A DNA stretch of 64,000 bases, from contig NC_064621.1 in the NCBI RefSeq assembly GCF_023898315.1, positions 126,455,521-126,519,520 of the forward strand, in the 5' to 3' direction. The DNA is from Schistocerca nitens (Eukaryota; Arthropoda; Insecta; Orthoptera; Acrididae). The position numbers and the translations under genes are program-made. Positions 55,572 through 64,000 of this stretch are shown one piece after another; positions within the stretch are counted from its first letter, which is position 1, and each line of letters starts with the position of its first letter. The notes under the pieces were generated by a model. The model was not told the origin of the DNA. It did no database searches and saw only the letters and a program-made list of their open reading frames with translations.

Positions 55572-56531
55572 TTCAGAGGATGTACCGTACTTTATTACAT
55601 ACTATTATATACAGACATATCGCCAACAAATTTACACTTCATATCAAACCACCGCCACGAAAAAACAGACAAATGTTATCATCATGACCAAGTTTACAAG
55701 AATTCCTAGTCCTTATACACAATGGATTATCAATAAAAAAATTCTTTCTCCAACACCACGAACTTGAGACATGGTAATCATGAACGTCCGATAACCCAAA
55801 ACATCACGAGGAGATACCTGCTCCAATGACGTTGCAGTAGACTTCGTAGTTGTATCAATACGTATTATTGCAACAGTCATCGAACACTGACCAACAGGAT
55901 TGTTAGTCACAGAAAATGAAAAATCAAAACGACCTCCTCGAAACACAGTCGCCAGATGCCGCCAGATACCGCGCCCAGTTGACGTCGCGCCTAGAGCTCC
56001 TAAGCGCGACGCCGGGATAAGCGCACTCCGCACGGCTGTAAATTTTCTTCCGCTGGGGGCCTACTATTTACAAGTCTATTTTGGACGTCGAGGCTGAATA
56101 TGATAAGAGCGTCAGTTCGTCCGTTTTGGTTGATGTGTGAAAAAGACTGTGTCTGGAGGAGGTCGTTTTGATTTTTCATTTTCTGTTACTGAGAATCCTG
56201 TTAGTCAGTGTTGGATGACTGTTGCAATAATACGTATTGATACAACTACGAAGTCTACTGCAACGTCATTGGAGCAGGTACCTCCTCGTGATGTTTTGGG
56301 TTATCGGACGTTCATGATCACTATGTCTCAAGTTCGTGGTGTTGGAGAAACATGAACAAAATTTTTTATTGATAAGCCATTGTGTCTAAGGACTAGGAAA
56401 TCTTGTAAACTTGGTCATGATGATAATATTTGTCCGTTTTTTCTTGGCCGTGGTGTTGATATGAAGTGTAAATTTGTTGGCGATATGACTGTATATAATA
56501 GTATGTAATAAAGTATGGTTCATCCTCTGAA
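55572..56531. repeat. Large inverted repeat, arms about 380 bp
   Basis: The left arm (55572-55950) is the reverse complement of the right arm (56145-56531), about 94% identical by eye, around a 194-bp centre. Both arms encode, reading towards the outside, the same peptide: RGGRFDFSFSVT.NPV, MTVAIIRIDTTTKSTATSLE and DVLGYRTFMITMSQVRGVGE. On the left arm it is on the minus strand (within 56033-55713), on the right arm on the plus strand (56137-56355). Each arm ends outside with TAATAAAGTA. I do not recognise the peptide. It could be a foldback transposon or a duplicated transcript end. Confidence 0.8.
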
Positions 56532-57750
56532 CGCTAGGCATAGAGCCTGAACTATTTAAATAAATAACTACACATTGATCTTGCCAAAAGACGTGAAACG
56601 ATTCTTCTTAGTGTTGTAGCTCTCTGGGGCGCCCTGGGATGCTCTCAGTTCGTGAAAATAATTTAGTCACTAATTTTAACGAATTTTTTTACATAATTTA
56701 AGTAACTTCGAGGACAGGGCGCCAAGTTTAGTTGACTGGTTGTGAAATGCTGTTGCTTAGGTCAAAATACAGTTATTTCGCGGTAGTTCGTTTTAAGGTC
56801 AATGCTCTATGTGCAGCGCTTTTACAGTTGATAGATTCCATCCTTGCAATTCGATTCTGCAATTCTTCATAACACCTATCTACAGGTCCCATAACCTCTA
56901 TATTGGGTTCAAAATAAATGTTGAAATAAGAAAAATGATTAATTAATGTAATTGTCTACGCCAGTTGCTTTTTATTTTCTCCAAAGAGATTCGAGGACAT
57001 ACTGAATAACGACATGTTTTTTGTTATGTTCGATATTTAGTGCTACTAATGTGCACATTTAGTGGTACAAATGTGTACATATAGCGGCCTGCATTTTGCT
57101 TCTTGCTGGATCATCATCGAAGTAACATGTAAGGCAGACGACTGGCTACAACCATGAGGGGAAATACAAGTGTAAAGCACTGTATCGGTCAGAGGACGAG
57201 GGTGTCAACCCTCAACGCTCCTTGTGTCAGAAAATAAAAAGTAGCTGATACAGCTAATTGTTTCAATTTGTCCTTTGTGTTATAAACATTCTCGGTTTCC
57301 AAATTACAGTCCAATATGAACGAAATTAGATGAAGGAGGATTCAGAGATAGTGAATAGCTTCAATGTTCTGAAAATTCTTACTTAATATCCTTATAATAA
57401 ATAAACAGACCCCGTCTGGATCACAACTTTTTATCATCGCCTACCGGTTTCAATCTGCGATGCATATCATGTTCACGTCTAAGTTGGACCAGGAAAACAG
57501 GCAAGAATAATAACAATTACAAAAATGTGACATTAGAAACGCCACTCTCAAAGGTTGTACAATTAACAAAATGTTATGTACTCACACTTACCTGGCGCAG
57601 CCAAGTGCAGTTTGCTAGTATTGGTATAAAATTAACGTAACATACAACGATGTGGTGAGAAAAAAATTCGTATGGCCATGTCAAATGTGCGTAAGTCATA
57701 TATGAGTACATTAAAAGAGTGATAAAAGATAAAAAATACATGTAATGAAC
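56532..57750. other. AT-rich stretch, no gene recognised
   Basis: It contains 'cctaccggtttcaatctgcg' at about 57440, a phrase typical of insect repeats, but the element cannot be delimited. Confidence 0.4.
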
Positions 57751-57762
57751 AACCTCACAATA

Positions 57763-58122
57763 TTGATTGGTGACTCCATAAAGTGCTGTGTGCACAACGA
57801 CCATATACGTGAAATTAGAAGGAAGGTCAGCGTTGGCCGTAATTTTGATGGTTTATTGACAGCAAAATCGGTTTTCAATCACATAGTGATCATCTTCAGT
57901 GCTGTAGTGTACAAATTAAACTCATAGGCACTGGTGTCAAGTTATCATCAGTAACAATAATTGTGATCGATACATAGCTTTGGTTACTGATGATAACTTG
58001 ACACCAGTGCCTATGAGTTTAATTTGTACACTACAGCACTGAAGATTATCACTATGTGATTGAAAATGATTCTGCTGTCAATAAACCATCAAAATTACGG
58101 CCAACGCTGACCTTCCTTCTAA
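57763..58122. repeat. Near-perfect hairpin element
   Basis: Left arm 57815-57955 and right arm 57983-58122 (about 140 bp each, roughly 95% identical by eye) flank a 27-bp loop. The direct repeat AACCTCACAATA occurs at 57751-57762 and 58121-58132 and may be a target duplication. The 52 bp between the first direct repeat and the left arm have no partner on the right. There is no frame of note. The arm contains 'cggttttcaatcacatagtg'. Confidence 0.8.
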
Positions 58123-58132
58123 CCTCACAATA

Positions 58133-58880
58133 CACTTTTAATCACATATTTTCTCCCTTGTTTATGCATTTTAAAAGACAGAGCTAAATTAAGAAACATA
58201 TCTATTTCACATAGCTTGAATCCTTCATCCGTGAAAATAAACATTAAGAATTTGCCTTCATCTTCTTCTTATTGTAATTTAAAACAGAGAAAGAAGAACT
58301 TGAAATTTATGTTGCCTAAGAGAAAGAACCTTACAAGAACCTTAACGGAAATAATTAAATTACTCGTTTACCATGATGTGCTCGAGTAGGTGTGCATGCC
58401 CGATGTTCTTCCTCCTCGTTCTTGAATATGAACATGTTTGTCATGTTAATTGGTCGTGTTGGAAGATGGTCGTTGATGATTGCGGTTCTTTTAGACTGTT
58501 TTAACGTACTCATCTACGACTTACGCTACAGTACGAAAATTTTTCGCACCTTGTTTAATAATTTTTATTGTCGTCACGTTTTTTCTTGCCCCAACGTAGA
58601 TGATCTGTAATGCATATTGAAACTGGTAATCGGTAATAAAATGTTGTGAACCGAATGGTGTTTGTTTATTTATTATAAAAAAGAGATCACAGTTCCCAAG
58701 AAATGGCGTCACTTATAACAATCAGATTTTTCGTTGACAAGGGATCTCTGACAATAGGTGTGTTATCCTTATGAAGTATGGATTTCTTCTTTCACATTCC
58801 AGACCACCGGTCACATTTTTACATTCAATTGGTGCGGTCGATTTAAATAGTATTACTCATGTATTGTTTGCAAGCTAGTC
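58133..58880. other. AT-rich stretch, no gene recognised
   Basis: Short frames only. Confidence 0.5.
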
Positions 58881-58889
58881 AATAACAAG

Positions 58890-59086
58890 AATTCCTCTGT
58901 TTCACTAGCAGATTATACCGACTTTGCCCTAAATAGGGCAGTGTAACCAACTTCCACCTATTTACTTTTGTTGCTGACTTGTTTCTGACGTGAAATGGAA
59001 GATCCACTTTTCATCTGTAGAAACCAAACAACGCACAAAATCAGCTGGATTCTTTTTGAAACAGTCCACGCTTTGAAACTTTCTAT
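58890..59086 (-). pseudogene. Mariner transposase fragment
   Basis: The minus strand reads VDCFKKNPADFVRCLVSTDE, then KWIFHFTSETSQQQK and, after a stop and frameshift, FRAKSV. It corresponds to the first catalytic block of a mariner (F..NP.DFL.R.VT.DE.WI.H.TPET..QS). It ends abruptly next to the tRNA-like foldback. Confidence 0.65.
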
Positions 59087-59091
59087 TTGAT

Positions 59092-59330
59092 CAAAACTGT
59101 GTGCCAGACCGGTATTCGAACCCGAAACGTTTGCCTTTCGTGAACAAAGGCTCTACAGACTGAGCTATCCAGGCACCTCTCCCCTACTTACCGTCAAAAG
59201 TAAATCTGTTAAATCTGTGAGGCTGTGTCTTAAGTCGTCCCTGGATCGGCAGAGCATTTGTCTGTAACAGGCAAAGAGTTTCGGTTCGAGTCCCAGTACG
59301 GCAGAAAGAAAGTTTAAAACCAATGCACAT
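59092..59330. mobile_element. Diverged foldback element with two tRNA-like arms
   Basis: The left arm, minus strand, is tRNA-like (gtgcctggatagctcagtct, B box GGTTCGAATACC) and ends with the same gcacacagtttt that ends the arms of the element at 47962. The right arm, plus strand (59248-59315), has the mirror unit, ending GGTTCGAGTCC and cagtacggcagaaagaaagt. Much more decayed than the other copy. Confidence 0.65.
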
Positions 59331-59825
59331 TCCACTGAAGTGTCAAAATTCTTTCCTGTGTCCAGGTTTCTTGAACTTTTTCACATTTTCCTTTTGTCAG
59401 CAGTTAATAAAACATATTTTAAGGTGATTGCTTGTACTTAACCATTTGTTTTAAATATACCATATCACTTCTTCGAATATTTGTAGCCATCATGTTTCAT
59501 TAGCTGTAATTATCGATCACCCTCTAAAATATTTGTGCACAAGCTTGTGTTTTTCCTATTTTTGGGACGATGATTCCGTGGATAATCTTCAGGTGAAGTA
59601 AGTCATGTTTGTATTGAGGTGTGCTCTTCTTAGATGATGAAAATGTAGAAGCAGACTAATAATAAAACTTTTACTAATGACGGAAGAATTTTCCTTGGCT
59701 GTAAGCTATTCAAAACATTTCAGCGGCGGAACGTTATTGTGGCTTGTACATGGATACAAAATACATACATACGACTGCTTTTGGAGGTGCGAGGCCTATT
59801 GTTCTTTTAAAGTCCAAACGGTCGC
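59331..59825. other. No gene recognised
   Basis: The last 45 bp (tgcgaggcctattgttcttt, then ccaaacggtcgcgatg) weakly resemble the left end of mariner family G, whose right part resumes at 61814. Confidence 0.35.
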
Positions 59826-60146
59826 GATGTAGGAATCCTAGGAAGTTCTGGTCTTACGTTAAATCAGTAAGTGGATCGAAACAGCATATCCAGACAGTCT
59901 GGGATTATGATTGCATTGAAACAGAGGATGACACGAGTAAAGCTGAAATACTAAACACCTTTTTCCAAAGCTGTTTCACAGAGGAAGACCGCACTGCAGT
60001 TCATTTCTAAATCCTCGCACAAACGAAAAAAATGGCTATCGAAATAAGTGTCCAAGGAATAGAAAAGCAACTGAAATAACAGAGGAAAGTCCACTGGACC
60101 TGACGGGATACCAATTCGATCCTACACAGAGTACACGAAAGAACTT

Positions 60147-60160
60147 GCCCCCCCCCCCCC
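60147..60160. repeat. Poly-C run
   Basis: About 14 consecutive C within the CR1 pseudogene, where a codon frame would otherwise continue. It is a likely slippage product. Confidence 0.85.
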
Positions 60161-60698
60161 CTTCCAACAGCCGTGTACCACAAGTCTCTAGAGGAACGGA
60201 AGGTTCCAAATGATTGGAAAAGAGCACAGGTAGTTCCAGTTTTCAAGAAGGGTCGTCGAGCAGATGCGCAAAGCTATAGGCCAATATCTCTGACATCGAT
60301 CTGTTGTAGAATTTAAGAACATGTTTTTTGCTCGCGTACCCTGTCATTTCTGGAAACCCAGAATATACTCTGTAGGAATCAACATGGAATCCGGAAACAG
60401 CGATCGTGTGAGATCCAACTCGCTTTATTTGTTCATGAAACCCAGAAAATATTAGATACAGGCTCCCAGGTAAATGCCATTTTCCTTGACTTCCGGAAGG
60501 CGTTCGATACAGTTCCGCACTGTCGCCTGATAAACAAAGTAAGAGCCTACGGAATATCAGACCAGTTGTGTGGCTGGATTGAAGAGTTTTTAGCAAACAG
60601 AACACAGCATGTTGTTCTCAATGGAGAGAAGTCTACAGACGTTAAAGTAACCTCTGGCGTGCCACAGGGGAGTGTTATGTGACTATTGCTTTTCACAA

Positions 60699-60931
60699 AA
60701 AATGCCGTGTGGCTAGGGCCTTCCGTCGGGTAGACCGTTCGCCTGGTGCAAGTCTTTCGAGTTGACGCCACTTCGGCGACTTGCGTGTCGATGGGGATGA
60801 AATGATGATGGAAGACACACAACACCCAGTCATCACGAGGCAGAGAAAATCCCTGGCCCTGCCGGGAATCGAACCCGGGACCCCGTGCGCGGGAAGCGGG
60901 AACGCTACCGCAAGACCACGAGCTGCGGACA
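60699..60931 (-). mobile_element. SINE, family C, inside CR1 copy 4
   Basis: Minus-strand head cgtggtcttgcggtagcgtt, B box GGTTCGATTCC. The body has ccatcatcatttcatcccca and gcaagtcgccgaagtggcgt. Perfect 11-bp duplication GCTTTTCACAA at 60688-60698 and 60932-60942; removing it rejoins the RT codons. Confidence 0.93.
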
Positions 60932-61813
60932 GCTTTTCACAATATATATAAATGACCTAGTAGATAGTATAGGAAGTTCCATACGTCTTTTCGCGGATGA
61001 TGCTGTAGTATACAGAGAAGTTGCAGCATTAGAAAATTGCAGCGAAATGCAGGAAGATCTGCAGCGGATAGGCACTTGGTGCAGGGAGTGGCAACTGATT
61101 CTTAACATAGACAAATGTAATGTATTGCGAATACATAGAAAGACAGATCCATTATTGTATGGTTATATGATAGCGGAACAAACACTGGTAGCAGTTACTT
61201 CTGTAAAATATCTGGGAGGATGCGTACGAAACGATTTGAAGTGGAATGATCATATAAAATTAATTGTTGGTAAGGCGCGTGCCAGGTTGAGATTCATTGG
61301 GAGAGTCCTTAGAAAATGTAGTCCATCAACAAAGGAGGTGGCTTACAAAACACTCGTTTGACCTATACTTGAGTATTGCTCATCAGAGTGGGATCCGTAC
61401 CAGGTCGGGTTGATAGAGGAGATAGAGAAGATCCAAAGAAGAGCGGCGCGTTTCGTCACAGGGTTATTTGGTAAGCGTGATAGCGTTACGGAGATGTTTA
61501 GCAAACTCAAGTGGCAGACTCTGCAAGAGAGGCGCTCTGCATCGCGGTGTAGCTTGCTGTCCAGGTTTCGAGAGGGTGCGTTTCGGGATGAGGTATCGAA
61601 TAAATTGCTTCCTCCTATTTATACCTTCCGAGGAGATCACTAATGTAAAATTAGAGAGATTCGAGCGCGCACGGAGGCTTTCCGCCAGTCGTTCGTCTCG
61701 CGAACCATACGCGACTGGAACAGGAAATGGAGGTAATGACAGTGGCACGTAAAGTGCCCTCCGCCACACACCGTTGGTGGCTTGCGGCGTATAAATGCAG
61801 ATGTAGATGTAGA

Positions 61814-62830
61814 AAATCAAAAGTGTTTTTATTTTGCAACACTTTGCTAACCTTGCAGCTACTTCTCTACGCTGTCTACAAGTCGGTTGACTTACACTTT
61901 TGTCATAGCGTGGTACCAACTACCCAGTACTCTAGTCACAGTGGGCAGTCAGCGGCCTGTGCTGTCCACCAATTTTCGAAGCTGGTCTGCAACTCATAGT
62001 CTGTGCCAAAATGCTGTCTTCATAGCCAGCGGCTCATTTGAACAAAGAGATAAAAATGAGAGGGACACAAGTCCGGACTGTATGGTTGGTGATCAATCAA
62101 TTCCCATCGAAAACGACGCAGAAGCGTATTTGTTGAAGCCGCTGTGTGCGCCGTGCATTGTCAAGGAGAAGGACAACGCCTGATGACAACATGGCTCTTC
62201 GTTTATTCTGAATTGCTGTTTGTAGACGATTTTCTCGAATTATTATTTACTCTTTGACCAAGATCATCTGTTGACACTCGCTGCATCATGCGCGTCTGTG
62301 CGCCCTGCTTCGAAGTTCCTGCACCACTGTCACTCATTACTGTCACTCGTGATAGTTATGTGACGTGGGCCGCAGGGAATCAGGCAGAACCCGTTCATGA
62401 AGAAATCAAATGACAGCACGCACTTGACACTTGTTGGGAGAAACTACTGTTCCGGGCTCATTTAAGTGCTCACTGTGTGTGCTTAGAACTGAAAAGTGCC
62501 AAGTGGCGAGATCGGTGGTACACTGGTGACACTGCGCAACACATCTGCGCCTAGCTTCATTGGATTTTCAAAATGGTTCAAATGGCTCTGAGCACTATGG
62601 AACTTGACTTCTGAGGTCATCAGTCCCTTAGAAGTTAGAACTACTTAAATCTAACTAACTTAAGGACATCACACACATCCATGCCCGAGGCAGGATTCGA
62701 ACCTGCGACCGTAGCGGTCGCGCGCTTCCAGACTGTAGCGCCTAGAACCGCTCGGTCACTCCGGCCGGCTTGGATTTTCATTGCGGTTTAAATTTCGCGA
62801 CCGATCCAACCTTGAAAAAAATAACTCTCG
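61814..62830 (-). mobile_element. Mariner family G, copy 2, left end replaced by CR1, split by a SINE
   Basis: Minus strand pieces: VVLLLDNARRTQRLQQIRF (second catalytic Asp), HQPYSPDLCPSHFYLF-like sequence in shifted frames, and LVPRYDKSVSQ near the C-terminus (61919). The right terminal repeat is degraded (TTTCGCGACCGAT ... ctctcg, then TA at 62831-62832). It aligns with the shorter copy at 52223-52886. The left repeat is missing, apparently because CR1 copy 4 inserted there. Confidence 0.75.
62571..62769 (-). mobile_element. SINE, family A
   Basis: Minus-strand head ccggccggagtgaccgagcg, B box GGTTCGAATCC, common body, 3' end agccatttgaaccatttt. Perfect 11-bp duplication TTGGATTTTCA at 62560-62570 and 62770-62780. 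Confidence 0.95.
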
Positions 62831-62869
62831 TATAAACCAAAGTTAAATAAAACAAGTAAAAGTTAAAAA

Positions 62870-63348
62870 GCCCGCCCGGTTGGCAGTGCGGTCTAACGCA
62901 CGGCTTTCCGAGTGGGAAGGAGCGCCTGGTGCCCGGCACGAATCCGCCCGGCGGATTTGTGTCGAGGTCGGGTGAACTGGCTAGTCTGTGAATGGTTTTT
63001 AGGCGGTTTTCCATCTGCCTCGGCGAATGCGGGCTGGTTCCCCTTATTTCGCCTCAGTTACACTATGTCGGCGACTGATGAACAAACAAGTTCTCCACGT
63101 ACCCGTACACCAGCATTATTCTACCGCGCAAACATAGGGGTTACACACGACTGGTGTGAGACGTTCCCTAGGGAGTTCGCCGGGGGCCGAACCGCACGAT
63201 AACCCTGGATTCGGTGTGGGGCGGCGGAGGGGTGAAGTGGACTGCGGTAGTCGTCGTGGGGTTGCGGACCACAGCGGCTGCGTGCGGCGGGGACGGAGCG
63301 TCTCCGTCGTTTCTAGATCCCCGGTTAACAAACAATACAATACAATAC
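62870..63348 (+). mobile_element. Long SINE-like retroposon, family E, AATAC tail
   Basis: 479 bp. The tRNA-like head is ttggcagtgcggtctaacgc, with a B-box-like cacgaatccg. A long GC-rich body follows, then a tail of AATAC repeats (about 63330-63348). Perfect 12-bp duplication AAAAGTTAAAAA at 62858-62869 and 63349-63360. It has no significant frame; the 96-codon frame at 62912-63202 has no known domain. Confidence 0.88.
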
Positions 63349-63360
63349 AAAAGTTAAAAA

Positions 63361-64000
63361 TATAAAAAAAGTATTAATAAAATATTTTACACATATCATA
63401 TTGACGTTTTCACGTGTGTTAGTGTGCACTGTTTTCCAAAATAACAATTAGAAAGTTTTAATAATATCATCTATGCGACAGTCTCAGAAATTTTGAACTT
63501 TTCTTCTTATTTCGTCGTTGAAATTGTGTTAAAGTTATCAGCTAAGCATTTGAGGCGTCTCTGAATGTTCTGTTTGAAATAATGGTGCCTGTTAGCTCGA
63601 ATGAGACTACTTATTTTGAGAACTAATAAAACATAGTGCTTGTAGTGGACACAGATTTTGATAAAAATTAAGATGACTGCAACTGCGTGTCTACGCGCAT
63701 ACTGCATGTTTGGTGCTCGGTATTAATTATAGATTTGATACAGTCGGAATTTGTGACACTATTTCTGCGAAACCGTTTATTTCAGTCTCTGACATTCATT
63801 AGAGAAGTGCCAAGTCGCAAGGTTGTGCCATCGAGTCGAGGTGACACCAAATAAATAAAAAAAAAAAAAATACGTGGAAGCGTGTGGCTATAACACCAGG
63901 CGGTTTTCTGATCGAATTGGTTTCGGCAGTAATTGTCATCATCGGGGGCGCCGTTCCAGGCACTGCCACGTCACCTCTCCGCGGGGGTGCCCCTGCCGTG
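63361..64000. other. No gene recognised
   Basis: AT-rich, with a poly-A run near 63858. The last 100 bp (gaattggtttcggcagtaat, then tgtcatcatcgggg) have the style of insect repeat ends, but the element runs out of the window. Confidence 0.4.

Larger units (their letters stand above)
59829..61740 (+). pseudogene. CR1-like reverse transcriptase, decayed 5' half, better 3' half
   Basis: The first half is scattered over frames (FLDFRKAFDTVPH readable near 60485, RNQHGI-type sequence near 60380, SGVPQGSV near 60655). After the SINE a long frame (60930-61361) reads LFTIYINDLVDSIGSSIRLF, ADDAVVYREVAALENCSEMQ (FADD intact) and SVKYLGGCVRNDLKWNDHIK, to a stop at 61359-61361 where an Arg codon is expected (LV*P). 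The rest of the C-terminus is open again: IEEIEKIQRRAARFVTGLFG. Confidence 0.85.
59829..61812 (+). mobile_element. CR1-like retrotransposon copy 4, split by a SINE
   Basis: A 5'-truncated copy that starts at RNPRKFWSYVKSVSGSKQ and ends with TAGATG units (61797-61812). It is split by a SINE at 60699-60931. It appears to be inserted in a family G mariner, whose sequence continues directly after the tail. Confidence 0.88.

Noticed and set aside
59744-60010. 88-codon frame as an independent gene
   Set aside because: Its second half is the CR1 linker before the RT (KFWSYVKSVSGSKQ...). The first part is flanking sequence.
1-64000. CRISPR arrays, operons, ribosome binding sites, prophage or plasmid functions
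   Set aside because: No regularly spaced repeats and no bacterial gene organisation. All recognisable coding material is eukaryotic transposon derived.

Overview
The window is non-coding, transposon-dense DNA of a large eukaryotic genome. I infer an insect, most likely a grasshopper/locust (Schistocerca-like): tRNA-derived SINEs of the kind abundant in locust genomes occur at least 14 times, arthropod Tc1/mariner, CR1-like and RTE-like elements dominate, and there is no compact gene structure. I found no host gene, rRNA, functional tRNA, CRISPR or operon that I could support. The organism call rests on recognition of repeat families and needs a database search.

Layout. 1-3 kb: no recognisable feature. 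3.08-4.50 kb: an intact Tc1-like transposon with a 340-residue transposase; a same-length, almost identical copy lies at 35.37-36.79 kb. 5.3-6.7 kb: two SINEs and a pogo-like transposase scrap. 8.4-10.35 kb: a 5'-truncated CR1-like retrotransposon with a 601-codon open reverse transcriptase frame. 13.3-16.5 kb: two endonuclease/RT retrotransposon copies tail to tail, the second split by a mariner. 17.4-21.7 kb: one Tc1 copy carrying a foldback element (with a SINE), a hAT (with a SINE) and a second hAT. 21.9-28.8 kb: a CR1 fragment, then a DDE transposon carrying two SINEs and a 4.6-kb CR1, which itself carries a Tc1 and a SINE. 31.2-34.6 kb: a CR1 copy with duplicated 5' UTR, an ORF1 with an esterase-like domain and a deleted endonuclease. 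34.7-38.0 kb: a decayed hAT (DUF4371-type) transposase split by the second intact Tc1 and a SINE, followed by another Tc1. 43.7-47.4 kb: a mariner split by a Tc1 that is itself split by a mariner and a SINE. 48-55 kb: a foldback with two tRNA-like arms, SINEs, two mariner remnants and an RTE-like fragment. 55.6-58.1 kb: two large inverted repeats. 58.9-63.4 kb: mariner and foldback remnants, a CR1 split by a SINE, a mariner split by a SINE, and a long SINE with an AATAC tail.

The elements do not form a pathway. The insertions give a relative chronology: SINEs and Tc1 elements are usually the youngest layer; CR1, hAT and older mariners are the hosts. The observations I rate highest are foldback elements with a tRNA-like Pol III unit in each arm, SINE families that recombine tRNA heads and bodies, a DD32E catalytic spacing in the intact Tc1, and a 380-bp-arm inverted repeat in which both arms keep the same reading frame.
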